Positions 1 to 8,748 of a DNA stretch of 64,000 nt are shown here, piece after piece. Made by a program: the position numbers and the translations under genes. Each line of letters opens with the position of its first letter. The first letter of the stretch is position 1. The notes under the pieces are model-generated. The model was not told where the DNA came from and made no database searches. It worked only from the letters and a program-made list of their open reading frames with translations. The stretch covers positions 1,364,001 through 1,428,000 of the forward strand of contig NC_003552.1 of NCBI RefSeq assembly GCF_000007345.1. The letters run 5' to 3'. Origin of the DNA: Methanosarcina acetivorans C2A (lineage in GTDB: Archaea; Halobacteriota; Methanosarcinia; Methanosarcinales; Methanosarcinaceae).

Positions 1-135
1 GCTTTCGGGTCCTTCTAATAGATTCATTAATATAGTATTGTGTCAACAGATCACATTAAAAAACAAAGGGAATAGTTAGAAAAAGTTTTTATTATCAGGA
101 TATTATCAGGAAGCAAAAAACAAGAGTCGATCATC

Positions 136-1224
136 ATGCCTCATCCAAAGACCGTAGAAGAGATGTTTGAGTCTGCCGGGCCGATTGAATACAGGTTACT
201 GCCCAGGCTCATTCATGTGACCGAAGCTGCTGCAATTGCAGCAGCCTATCAGATGGGACGCGGGGACAAACACTTTGCTGACCAGGTAGCAGTCGCCTCC
301 ATGCGAAGAATGCTGAACAAGCTTGACATGAAAGGCATAATTAAAATAGGGGAAGGAGAGAGGGACGAAGCTCCCATGCTTTATATAGGAGAAGAGGTCG
401 GGACAGAGAACGGAGATCTCGAGGTTGATATTGCAGTCGACCCCCTGGAAGGCACAAACCTTACGGCAGACGGTTGCCCGGGCTCGGTTGCAGTTATGGC
501 AATGGCTGAAAGGGGAGGGATCTTCCACGGCCCTGATATCTATATGGACAAGATTGTTGTAGGGCCCGATGTCGTTCGGTATGAAGAAGAGCATCCTGGC
601 GAAAGGATCGACCTTGATGCGCCTGTCAGTCATAACCTCGAAATCGTTGCAAAAGCCCTCGGAAGAAAGGTTGAGGAACTTGTAGTCGTGATCCTTGACC
701 GCCCAAGGCATGCCCAGAAGATAACCGAAATTCGGGAAGCTGGAGCCCGTGTGAGGCTGGTTACCGATGGAGACCTCATGCCAGGCGTTGCAACTGCGGT
801 CCGAGGTTCAGGCATTCACGTGGTCATGGGGGCAGGCGGTTCGGGAGAAGCTGTCCTGACTGCTGCAGCAATCAAGATCCTGGGTGGAAAAATCCTTGCA
901 AGGCTTGTCCTGCCAACCGTAGCAAACGGTAAAACCAAGGAAAAGATCGACGAAGAAATAGAGGAAAAGATGCCCAGGCTCGAAGCGATGGGAATTACCC
1001 TTGAGAACATTAATGATATTCTTGATATTGATAAACTTGTTCCTGGTAAGGATGTCATTTTTTCCGCAACAGCCGTAACTCCGGGCCACTTCCTGCGCGA
1101 AGTCAACCTTTTCGGAGGCGGGGATGCCAGAGTACACACGGTTTCTATGGGGGCATCCGGAGCTGTCAGGTTCACGGACAGTATCTATATCAAGGATAAG
1201 CGGGAGACTCCACTCTACCTGTAA
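136..1224 (+). CDS. glpX: Class II fructose-1,6-bisphosphatase (GlpX type)
   Basis: Hydrolyses fructose 1,6-bisphosphate to fructose 6-phosphate, the committed step of gluconeogenesis; cytosolic and metal dependent. The 362-residue length is slightly above the usual bacterial GlpX. The family's metal/phosphate motifs are visible: IGEGERDEAP at residues 71-80, DPLEGTN at 102-108, a TDGD segment near 216 and a GSGEAVL glycine motif near 235. The ATG at 136 is the first in-frame start after stops; only a weak purine-rich Shine-Dalgarno precedes it. It stands alone, 76 bases before the methylthiotransferase gene, with a T-rich stretch just after its stop. Family assignment is secure. The alternative of a sedoheptulose-bisphosphatase activity cannot be excluded from sequence. 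Confidence 0.93.
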   Translation: MPHPKTVEEMFESAGPIEYRLLPRLIHVTEAAAIAAAYQMGRGDKHFADQVAVASMRRMLNKLDMKGIIKIGEGERDEAPMLYIGEEVGTENGDLEVDIAVDPLEGTNLTADGCPGSVAVMAMAERGGIFHGPDIYMDKIVVGPDVVRYEEEHPGERIDLDAPVSHNLEIVAKALGRKVEELVVVILDRPRHAQKITEIREAGARVRLVTDGDLMPGVATAVRGSGIHVVMGAGGSGEAVLTAAAIKILGGKILARLVLPTVANGKTKEKIDEEIEEKMPRLEAMGITLENINDILDIDKLVPGKDVIFSATAVTPGHFLREVNLFGGGDARVHTVSMGASGAVRFTDSIYIKDKRETPLYL

Positions 1225-1270
1225 ATCCTTTTTTCATCTTTTTCATCCATTTTCTTTACCCTTTTTTGAA
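1225..1270 (+). terminator. T-rich candidate archaeal terminator after glpX
   Basis: Several T runs (5-6 Ts each) follow the glpX stop codon within about 45 bases. Archaeal RNA polymerase commonly terminates at oligo-T tracts without a hairpin. No stem-loop is evident. Inference from composition only. Confidence 0.35.
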
Positions 1271-1300
1271 ACACAAATTTCAAAAATTTCGAGTTAAAAC

Positions 1301-2608
1301 ATGAAGGTCTATCTTGAGAGTTTTGGCTGTTCTGCAAGCCTGGCATCAGCCGAAATCATGAAAGCAAGCGTTGAGAGGCTCGGTCACGAGTTATTGAACC
1401 CTGCTGCTGCCGGAGAGGCAGAGGTCTATATCTGCAACTCCTGTACGGTCAAGTACACAACAGAACAAAAGATCCTCTATAAGATCCGCAGTATGGGCGA
1501 AAAGGGCGTGCAGGTTATAGTTTCCGGCTGCATGCCTGAAGTCCAGCTTGAAGAGATCCTCCATGCAAACCCTGAAGCCCATATCCTTGGAGTAAATGCG
1601 ATTTCCCGTCTTGGGGAGCTCCTCTCCTCAATCGAACAGAGGAGAATGGAAGGGCTGCCTGCAGGAGGGCATCTGGAACTGCGGACTTCCGAGCCTCTGG
1701 GCTTTCTTAATGTCCCTCGCGAACGGTCAAACCCGAATATTCATATCTGTCAGATCTCCCAGGGCTGTAATTTCGCCTGCTCTTACTGCATCGTAAAGCA
1801 TGCAAGGGGCAAGCTCCGCTCTTTCCCGCCTGAGAAAATCGTAAAAGACATCCGCTCCGCAGTTGCTGACGGCTGCAGGGAAATCTGGCTCACCTCTCAA
1901 GACGACAGCCAGTACGGGATGGATACGGGAGTCAAACTCCCTGAGCTTCTGCGCATGATCTCGGAAATCCCCGGGGACTTCAAGGTGAGGGTCGGGATGA
2001 TGAATCCCTTTTCGGTTCTTCCCATCCTGGACGGGCTTGTAGATGCCTTCGACTCTGATAAGGTTTTTAAGCTCCTGCACCTCCCTATCCAGTCAGCCTC
2101 CCATTCGGTCCTGAAGAAAATGAACCGTCTGCATAAAATGGACGCAGTGGATGAAATCATTACGAAATTCCGGGCTCGCTTCGAAGACCTCTCCCTGTTT
2201 ACCGACATAATTGTTGGTTTCTGCGATGAAACAGATGAGGATTTCGAAGAAACCATAGAGTGGGTAAAAAAATACCGACCGGAAAAGATCAATATTTCCA
2301 GATACTCTCCCCGCCCTCACACGAAAGCTTTTTCTTTCCGGAACCTTGATTCCCGGATTTCCGTACAGCGCTCTCACGAGCTGCACAAAGTGTGCGAGCA
2401 GATAAAGCTTGGGTCCAAGCAGGAAATGATCGGCTGGAAGGGAAGGGTTTTTGTCTCAAAATACACGGAAATTGGGGATGTACTCACACGTACGGACGCC
2501 TACCGTCCTGTTGTGATCAGCGGCTCCGACCTCAAACCTGGGGAATACGCTAATGTAGAAATTACGGGTGCAAAGCCCGGCTATTTCCTGGGGAGGATTA
2601 TTGATTGA
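1301..2608 (+). CDS. tRNA threonylcarbamoyladenosine methylthiotransferase (archaeal e-MtaB/CDKAL1 type radical SAM)
   Basis: Adds a methylthio group to t6A37 of ANN-decoding tRNAs (ms2t6A). The protein has the three MTTase domains. The N-terminal UPF0004 domain carries cluster cysteines C10, C45 or C48, and C77. The radical-SAM core has the CNFACSYC motif (C156, C160, C163), followed by the GREIWLTSQD-like segment and the FTDIIVGFCDET segment typical of MiaB-like enzymes. A C-terminal TRAM-like domain spans about residues 370-435. The 435-residue length matches the family. The ATG at 1301 begins the conserved KVYLESFGC motif, so the start is well placed. It follows glpX on the same strand with a 76-base gap. 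MiaB itself is less likely than e-MtaB because of the archaeal setting and the SFGCS N-terminus. Confidence 0.92.
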   Translation: MKVYLESFGCSASLASAEIMKASVERLGHELLNPAAAGEAEVYICNSCTVKYTTEQKILYKIRSMGEKGVQVIVSGCMPEVQLEEILHANPEAHILGVNAISRLGELLSSIEQRRMEGLPAGGHLELRTSEPLGFLNVPRERSNPNIHICQISQGCNFACSYCIVKHARGKLRSFPPEKIVKDIRSAVADGCREIWLTSQDDSQYGMDTGVKLPELLRMISEIPGDFKVRVGMMNPFSVLPILDGLVDAFDSDKVFKLLHLPIQSASHSVLKKMNRLHKMDAVDEIITKFRARFEDLSLFTDIIVGFCDETDEDFEETIEWVKKYRPEKINISRYSPRPHTKAFSFRNLDSRISVQRSHELHKVCEQIKLGSKQEMIGWKGRVFVSKYTEIGDVLTRTDAYRPVVISGSDLKPGEYANVEITGAKPGYFLGRIID

Positions 2609-2946
2609 GGTTGAAAATCTTCGTAAAGGATAGGGGCTGCCGTTGAAGGCAGGAAAATATCAGCAGAAGCAAGGATGGTTTCAACAAAGGATGGAAAATC
2701 TCAACCAAAAAAATCAGCAAATAAAAATGATCAGTTTTTTTCTTCATTCTGCTTTTTTCCCTGTTTAGATGTTTTATTTTCTTCGTTTTTGATTCCTGCT
2801 GGTTTTTAACCATCAAAATCTTTTCTTTTTATTTTAATTCTTTCCAATCGAAAGTAAAGTATTTATGTATATAACTCTGTAATATTTTTTACTTTAAAAT
2901 CTCAGTTTTTCTAAATCTCAATTCTTCTATCGTTTATTTTTCCGGG
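2609..2946. other. 338-base AT-rich spacer
   Basis: No supported gene. It holds long T-rich runs after the methylthiotransferase gene (around 2730-2800), which could terminate transcription, and AT-rich sequence such as TTTATGTATATAACTC near 2860-2878 that could supply a TATA box for the large downstream gene. The longest antisense reading frame here is Lys-rich low-complexity and judged spurious. Confidence 0.6.
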
Positions 2947-5900
2947 GTGAAGCACATAGCTGGGAAAAGATCTACCAAGTGTTCCTGTTTTTTTAAGGAT
3001 ACCCGCGCCTATATTCCTTATTCCATAATCGGGATTTTCATTGTCCTTGCTGCAACCTTCACCTCTGTTTACCTCCTGAAAATGGACAGTGAGGTTGCCG
3101 AAACAATCTATACTACAGAGAAAAGCAATCCCAGGAAGACGGCTATATCCCTTGCGGCATCCGATCTTGCTCGCTGCCTTAACTATGCCGGAATGGAGGC
3201 TCTGGAATGGCAGGGAGAACACCCTGTTATCCTGCCTGAGGGCTCTCCGGTTGAAAGGTCCTCTGAAGACAATTTTATGGTAACTCCGCAAAACCAGAAC
3301 CTTGAGAAAGGAGACACTCTTCAAATCTCCATAAACATGCCTTCAGATGTCTGGGGCAAAATCGAATCCCTCTGGAAGAACAGGGATATTGTCCTGGTCG
3401 TAAACGACTCTGCCGGACGGCAAATCAAACGTGTGAACTATGGGCAGGCTACCGGTTTTCTTCAGAAAGTATCTTTTGAAGAATACCTGGAAGTCCCGGA
3501 AAGTGCAGAAGCCGGATATGCATCCATAGAACTTTATTACGGAGACGAACTCAAAGCTTCGGACTGGTTTCAGATCGAAGCAAGCCCCATAAAAGATATT
3601 ACGGCAGAGGCTTTTAACCGGCTGCTTCTGGCAAATTACCAGGGCAACAGCCACACTTTCCTGGAATATGCCATTAATGTCAAACCTGACATAGCCCCCG
3701 AAGAGATAAAGGTCAGGAAGGTTAACGGGACCCTGCAGCGGGAAATTTCCTCTGATGACAAAAAATACACAAACAAAAAATACACGATCTACTACGTCTT
3801 CGAAGTCCCTGTTTTGAATTACACCCTTGTGGATCTTGAATCAGGAGAAACGTACAATCTGAGTATGAACCTCTCCACCCTTATCCCTTCAAGGGAACCT
3901 CTGCTTGAAGAACTTGTACGGGAATATGAAACCGCCCTCGGAACCTCCTCAAGCCTGGACTCGACTTCAAATATCGTGCTTGGGGCAACAAACCTGAGGA
4001 CTTTTATCTACGGCCCCTGGCAGCACTATGCAAACGGGCCTCTGAACATCCTGACCAATCCTGCTCTTGCAAGTTCGGTTAACGGGGCCACGCTCTACAC
4101 TCAAAAACGGGTTTTTGACTCGGTTGACCCCCTGGCCCTTACATACACAACTTTCTACAACGGAAAGGTCCTGTATGAAGACGTCTGTTCTTCCAGCAAT
4201 TCAAAAACCAGCCCAAGCCTGTTGGATTCTGCCAATTTGAATACAACCGGTTTTAATACGACCGGTTCGAGTGCTTCTGCGTCCTTCTATGAGGCAGATG
4301 AAGGAGTAAACCTTACGACTGCATACTCTTCCCTTGCAGCAAACAGGTCTTTTTCCCTGGATGTGGAGGAGGGTATAGAACAGTCTCTTAAAGAGGTAAA
4401 CATCTCCTACGACGAGCTTTCCGAATATTCGGAAATAACAGTTTCAGCCTCAGACTATACGGAAGGAGTCCTCGATGGCTGGGTCTTTAACGACCATGTG
4501 TGGGCCGAGGAAACTCCTGACCTTATCCACGATATTGCCGACAGCGTTTACACGGCTCCGGTTCAGGGTCAGATCCTGAGGGACGGCTTCAATTCTCCTG
4601 TCCCTCTGGCTTCGGCAATTACAGCGAATTTTGACACGGATTCGGTTTCATATAGCGGGCACACCGTCAGCTGGGACTCGGATTATTTAGCATCGGGTAC
4701 GCACAGAGGTTCACTTGTGCCCTCGTACCCCTGGAATGATTCCGTTACGAACTCATACTCAAAAACCCTGGACCCCAATATCGACCCTCCGAGAGGGAGG
4801 GTAAAAAGGTGGTATATTACAGCTGCCTCTGTTCGTTTAAAGTCCGTGGATATAGCTGCCGTAAGAGTTGAGCCTCAATATTATTACAGGGCTAATGACC
4901 AGCTTCTTACCGAGCACAGGACCGGTGACGGCTATCTCAGTAGCGAGGACCATATCTTTGATTGGGGTATCCGTTATGCTATTTATTACAACATCAGGAC
5001 AACATGGGAAATCGATTACGACTATAAATACACGTATGTCTGGTATACTGTCAGCCATAGCGCGGACGGCACCGAAACCGTAGAAGCAAATTACGGCACA
5101 TCGAGAGGCTCGGATTCCGAAACCGTTAGCAAAACCGATCTGGAGTCATTCTACCATACAGAAACCGAATCCGAAAACCTTACTGTAATTTATCACCAGC
5201 GCCCACCCACCGGCGGCTACACGGGACTTTCAACCTATACCGACCCTGTAGAAAGAGAATACAGGAAAACAACCCTGTATACTGCCGGAGCAGAGAGGTT
5301 TGACCCTTGCTGTTCCGATGCTGCAGACAAGTACAGGGCTGCCTATGTGAATATCAGGACGCTTGAAAGCACTTTCCTGACTTATCCCGACAGGATGTAT
5401 CTCGCAGAGCGCGCCGTCAACTGCGATATCCCATCCTGGCTGCACAGGGTAATGGCTGAAGAAGTGCTGGCAATGCTTGATGCCATCGAAAAAGACAACC
5501 TGAATTTCAGCTATTCGCTCCTTGAATCCCCCGGAGAGGACCCAACCGACCTGCAGGTGGAAACTGCAAAAAAACTCATTTTTAACCTTGAAGCAAACCG
5601 GGAAGCCTATGTAAATAAAAAGCAGCACCTAGCCCCCTCCGGAAAGATGTACGTCTGCAGCGACTCTGCCCGTTATATTGCAAGAAACGAAGCCTACAAC
5701 AGGCTGCTTAAAGATATCGAGCAGAAAAACAAAAAACTGGACTCTGACCTCAACTCCTATATTCTGGATGCCCTTGAGGAAAAAGGCCTCAGTACCGGCG
5801 CGTTTGACAGCGTGACCTCAGGTCCCATGACCCTTTTCGATAACCCTGCAATGGAGAAGGCTGCCTCGGCTCTCGGGCAGGACATGGGCATAATCTCCAC

Positions 5901-7092
5901 AATAAAAGTTACAGGCCAACCCGAAAGCAAATACAGCTGGACCGAAAACCTCACCCTCATCGTTGACCAGAAACCGAATTACCTCTACCATGACCCTGAT
6001 TTCGACCTGAGAGGAGAATACGAATGGGCTGATTCCATGGGCGGAAAAACCATCTATCCTCTAGGCGTCAGGAACACCTGCATTTTTACGGCCAACGTCT
6101 CCGAAGAAATTGCAGATGCCATCTCTTCAAGTGGTGAATACGTAAAAACCGAAACTTCCCAGCAGATCAGCCGGAGTATTTCCACCCTGAACACGGAAGT
6201 TAATCTGCTGGAGCAGAACCTCAGCGAACAGGGAGTTTCTCTGGACACAGCCCGCCTTAACACAGAAGTTCATAACCTAAAACTGGTCTATGCCCGGGAA
6301 ATGAGGTTCCAGATTACTGAAGAGGTAGCCGCTGAGGTAAGTTCAAATCCTGTTGTTTCCGGCTGGATAAGCGAAACACGCGTACGTGCAGTCACAGCCG
6401 GTTACCTTAAAAGTCTCTCCGATGAAGAAATTATTGAAAAATCTACAACGGACCAGCTTGCAACCGAACTTGCCGCCATCGTAAAAACAAATATTCGAAA
6501 CTCAAAGCCTTCGGTTGAACCTGATGAACTTGAAGCCGTTTTGAACAGGGTCGATACGGATGTTAGAATCGGCATTGCAAACGGCATCTGTGCAGTTACA
6601 GCCAGCAAAGGGGAAACAATTGATATTCTTTTTGAACATATTGATGGTGAACTGAAAAACCTGACAAATGAGACCGTTGATATGTATTCGGGAGAGGTAG
6701 CTGACAGGGTTACAAAAAGGTTGGATAGGACTATGACAGCTGTTCCCTGCGGGCTGCCTGTGTTGCCACCGCATTGGGTTTTTACGGTTAATGTCTGGAC
6801 GTATGAGGTAAAAGGAGAGTACGAGACGTTTACTCTCATCGATAATGATAATGAAGTGATCCCAAAGCCTTACTTTGGGCATAAAGGACAGAAATATGTT
6901 AGAAAGTATGAACACATAAGCCATCCTTATAAAAAGAATCCAGATGGAAGTAGCATTTGGTTAGGTGAAAATTCAAGGATACAATTCCAAATAAATGGAT
7001 ATGCGTCTACCATTGTTGGAACTGGTCCTAAAGGTGTCGGTGATAAAGAAGGGGGCTATTCAGAAAAATCAGTTGGATTTGTTGAGCTATAA
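2947..7092 (+). CDS. Very large membrane-anchored exported protein (DUF7286-like, function unknown)
   Basis: A 1381-residue protein with a short basic Cys-containing N-terminus, one strong transmembrane segment at about residues 22-45 (IPYSIIGIFIVLAATFTSV) and then a long extracellular-looking region rich in Ser, Thr, Tyr and Asn with many NxS/T sequons. Residues about 1020-1230 are helical and charged. Near 1270 is a PCGLPVLPPHWVFTVNVW segment, which I tentatively associate with the haloarchaeal/methanosarcinal DUF7286 family found near pilus-type secretion genes. The GTG at 2947 is the only start that keeps the membrane segment; its Shine-Dalgarno is poor. Codon and base use become clearly AT-richer over the last ~100 codons (from about 6830) and stay so in the next gene, suggesting a mosaic 3' end. 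Six bases separate its stop from the first possible start of the next gene (18 from the chosen ATG), so the two are probably co-transcribed. No enzymatic motif was recognised. Confidence 0.75.
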   Translation: MKHIAGKRSTKCSCFFKDTRAYIPYSIIGIFIVLAATFTSVYLLKMDSEVAETIYTTEKSNPRKTAISLAASDLARCLNYAGMEALEWQGEHPVILPEGSPVERSSEDNFMVTPQNQNLEKGDTLQISINMPSDVWGKIESLWKNRDIVLVVNDSAGRQIKRVNYGQATGFLQKVSFEEYLEVPESAEAGYASIELYYGDELKASDWFQIEASPIKDITAEAFNRLLLANYQGNSHTFLEYAINVKPDIAPEEIKVRKVNGTLQREISSDDKKYTNKKYTIYYVFEVPVLNYTLVDLESGETYNLSMNLSTLIPSREPLLEELVREYETALGTSSSLDSTSNIVLGATNLRTFIYGPWQHYANGPLNILTNPALASSVNGATLYTQKRVFDSVDPLALTYTTFYNGKVLYEDVCSSSNSKTSPSLLDSANLNTTGFNTTGSSASASFYEADEGVNLTTAYSSLAANRSFSLDVEEGIEQSLKEVNISYDELSEYSEITVSASDYTEGVLDGWVFNDHVWAEETPDLIHDIADSVYTAPVQGQILRDGFNSPVPLASAITANFDTDSVSYSGHTVSWDSDYLASGTHRGSLVPSYPWNDSVTNSYSKTLDPNIDPPRGRVKRWYITAASVRLKSVDIAAVRVEPQYYYRANDQLLTEHRTGDGYLSSEDHIFDWGIRYAIYYNIRTTWEIDYDYKYTYVWYTVSHSADGTETVEANYGTSRGSDSETVSKTDLESFYHTETESENLTVIYHQRPPTGGYTGLSTYTDPVEREYRKTTLYTAGAERFDPCCSDAADKYRAAYVNIRTLESTFLTYPDRMYLAERAVNCDIPSWLHRVMAEEVLAMLDAIEKDNLNFSYSLLESPGEDPTDLQVETAKKLIFNLEANREAYVNKKQHLAPSGKMYVCSDSARYIARNEAYNRLLKDIEQKNKKLDSDLNSYILDALEEKGLSTGAFDSVTSGPMTLFDNPAMEKAASALGQDMGIISTIKVTGQPESKYSWTENLTLIVDQKPNYLYHDPDFDLRGEYEWADSMGGKTIYPLGVRNTCIFTANVSEEIADAISSSGEYVKTETSQQISRSISTLNTEVNLLEQNLSEQGVSLDTARLNTEVHNLKLVYAREMRFQITEEVAAEVSSNPVVSGWISETRVRAVTAGYLKSLSDEEIIEKSTTDQLATELAAIVKTNIRNSKPSVEPDELEAVLNRVDTDVRIGIANGICAVTASKGETIDILFEHIDGELKNLTNETVDMYSGEVADRVTKRLDRTMTAVPCGLPVLPPHWVFTVNVWTYEVKGEYETFTLIDNDNEVIPKPYFGHKGQKYVRKYEHISHPYKKNPDGSSIWLGENSRIQFQINGYASTIVGTGPKGVGDKEGGYSEKSVGFVEL

Positions 7093-7110
7093 ACAAGATT
7101 GGTGGATAAA

Positions 7111-7716
7111 ATGAAAATGAAAACTCTATTTTTAGGATTCCTTATATGTTTGGTGGCATTTCCAAACATATCTTCTGCAAGCAGCCCATATGGAGAAATG
7201 CAGGTTTATTTCAATGACAGATTATTGCCTGGCTCTGAAGTTGCAAAACCTACTTTAAAAATAGGGGAGCCATTTAACGTGAGTATAAATCTCACTGTTT
7301 ACCAAAAATCCGAAGTCTCGGTAATGTTAAGTGAAATTGGTGATGGAGATTTTGTAATTTTGAATGGATTCACGAAAGAAATGAATAAATATGGCTCAAA
7401 AGTCATGGAAAAAGACTCCTCTAAGGTATTTGAATGGACGGTAATTCCTACTGAAAATTGGGCTGGTGGTTCTATACCAGTTAACTTTGTTTATCAAATT
7501 AATGATTTTGAAACGGGGAAAATTTTAGTTAACAGTGGATTCACAATTGCTTATCCATATATTTCCAACGAATACTACGAAGGCGAAATTCCCACTTCTG
7601 AAGAGCAACCAGCCTCAGAAACCGAGCCTTCGTCCACATCTGCATCTGCTCCAGCTTTTACACTTGCCGGTGCGCTTTTGGTTCTTGCATTGGCTTTTGC
7701 CCTGTTCCGCAGGTGA
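7111..7716 (+). CDS. Small exported protein with C-terminal PxF-type (archaeosortase-like) membrane anchor
   Basis: About 201 residues. The N-terminus is a clear signal peptide (MKMKTLFLGFLICLVAF, ending near SSASS). The middle is a beta-rich domain resembling a cell-surface Ig-like fold. The C-terminus has a Ser/Glu/Pro linker, then PAF, a hydrophobic stretch and a final FRR. That layout mimics PGF/PEF-CTERM tripartite sorting signals recognised by archaeosortases; PAF in place of PGF is a variation. Start: TTG 7099 and GTG 7102 are in frame, but ATG 7111 lies 5 bases after GGTGG, so it is preferred. It is AT-rich like the 3' end of the preceding large gene and is probably its operon partner. 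Function unknown. Confidence 0.72.
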   Translation: MKMKTLFLGFLICLVAFPNISSASSPYGEMQVYFNDRLLPGSEVAKPTLKIGEPFNVSINLTVYQKSEVSVMLSEIGDGDFVILNGFTKEMNKYGSKVMEKDSSKVFEWTVIPTENWAGGSIPVNFVYQINDFETGKILVNSGFTIAYPYISNEYYEGEIPTSEEQPASETEPSSTSASAPAFTLAGALLVLALAFALFRR

Positions 7717-7889
7717 AATCTTGCTTAAAACTCCATTTTTTGAGCTTATCCTGAGATATGTGCATCAAAAGAGGGAACAAAAGAAGTAAATTTTAAGTTG
7801 AGATAAGCTCGCCTGTCAGAAAAGCTGGTTCATTGAACCCTGCGACAGATGAACTTACCCGATAAAAACTGCCAAAACAGGATAGATAC
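7717..7889. other. Convergent spacer with inverted repeats
   Basis: This gap lies between the surface-protein gene and the convergent rubrerythrin gene. It contains a 9-base inverted pair, GAGCTTATC at 7742-7750 and GATAAGCTC at 7802-7810, and a perfect small palindrome GGTTCATTGAACC at 7828-7840. Either could fold in RNA; a terminator role is only a guess. Confidence 0.35.
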
Positions 7890-8438
7890 TTATCTAAATC
7901 CGGTAAACTTCTCTTTCACGGCACCGCACACAGGACACCTATCTGGAGCCTCCCCTTCGAGAGTGTACCCACACACTTCGCAGATGTGGACGGGCCCGAG
8001 TTCGACGTCATTTCCTGCATTAACCGCATCGAATGCTTTTTCAAAGAGCTGTTTGTGCAGTTTTTCAGTGGCATAGGACCATTCGAAACTTCTCTGTGCG
8101 AGTTTTTCTTCCTGGAACTTTGCTACTTCTATGTACACGGGATACATTTCCTCTATTTCGAATGTCTCGCCGTCGATTGCGAGTTGAAGGTTTTTCAGGG
8201 TATCCCCCGGCCCGAAGGCTGCCATGCTGTTTGCGACAAAGCCCCCGTTGAGGTGTTTCAACGCCTTGTAGTGGTCGCCTGCATGTACATATTCGGCATG
8301 GGAGATTGCCCGGAATAAGCGGGCTACATTTGTGTAATTTTCTTTTTCGGCCTGGTTTGCAAAGTGCAAATATCTCATATGGGCCTGGCTTTCCCCACCA
8401 AATGCATTGATCAGATGCTGTTCTGTCATTTTTTTCAT
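7890..8438 (-). CDS. Rubrerythrin
   Basis: Cytosolic non-haem di-iron peroxidase that reduces hydrogen peroxide in anaerobes. The 182-residue protein has an N-terminal four-helix ferritin-like domain with diiron ligands (ESQAH at 16-20, AEYVH at 48-52 and a second ExxH pair, EKLH, near 127-130). The C-terminal rubredoxin-like domain has two CxxC pairs (CEVC and CPVC, about residues 153-172). Both cofactor sites look complete. The ATG at 8438 follows a GGGGTT Shine-Dalgarno about 7 bases upstream; a start at Met4 is possible. It is transcribed leftward, alone, from a TATA-like promoter at about 8471-8480. One end of a MITE-like element lies directly against that promoter. Confidence 0.93.
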   Translation of the reverse strand: MKKMTEQHLINAFGGESQAHMRYLHFANQAEKENYTNVARLFRAISHAEYVHAGDHYKALKHLNGGFVANSMAAFGPGDTLKNLQLAIDGETFEIEEMYPVYIEVAKFQEEKLAQRSFEWSYATEKLHKQLFEKAFDAVNAGNDVELGPVHICEVCGYTLEGEAPDRCPVCGAVKEKFTGFR

Positions 8439-8470
8439 TTAAATAACCCCTAATTTATAAAATTCGACAG

Positions 8471-8481
8471 TTTATATGCTC
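8471..8481 (-). promoter_or_regulatory. TATA-like promoter of rubrerythrin
   Basis: Read on the minus strand this is GCATATAAAC, about 35 bases before the rubrerythrin start, which fits an archaeal TATA box with a ~10-base leader. The bases just upstream, where TFB's BRE would lie, belong to the terminal repeat of the adjacent MITE-like element. A second AT-rich candidate lies at 8453-8462. Confidence 0.5.
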
Positions 8482-8594
8482 AGGACTTACGTACTTAATG
8501 AGTAAAATAAAGTGTGGTCAGGTCTGTCACAGATATTCTTATCGAGACCTTTTGAAGTTTCATGCTATTTCTTCGGTTTAACTGTGTAAGTCCG
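8482..8594. mobile_element. MITE-like element, copy 1 (~113 bp)
   Basis: A non-coding unit bounded by inverted ends: AGGACTTACGTA at the left and the matching TGTGTAAGTCC at the right. Its reverse complement aligns along its whole length with the element at 52171-52284: shared ends, a shared run resembling GTTRAACCGA next to the end, and GGCATKAAA-like interior segments. Two copies in opposite orientation 43 kb apart, same length and similar ends, support a non-autonomous transposable family. No TA duplication is visible at this copy. Confidence 0.65.
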
Positions 8595-8748
8595 AGTTCA
8601 CGCTTTATTTGAGTTTAGAGAATAAAAGTCTTTTTAATCTGTTTAATTATTTTGTACAGTTTTTTCTAAATTATGATTACACACTACATAGGTGAACGTG
8701 CATTTTTTACATCGACTTTTACATTATTTTCTACAGAGGTATTGCAAA

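Noticed and set aside
2598-2816. Lys-rich 72-codon antisense frame after the methylthiotransferase gene
   Set aside because: Low-complexity product of the AT-rich spacer, without start signals or family resemblance.
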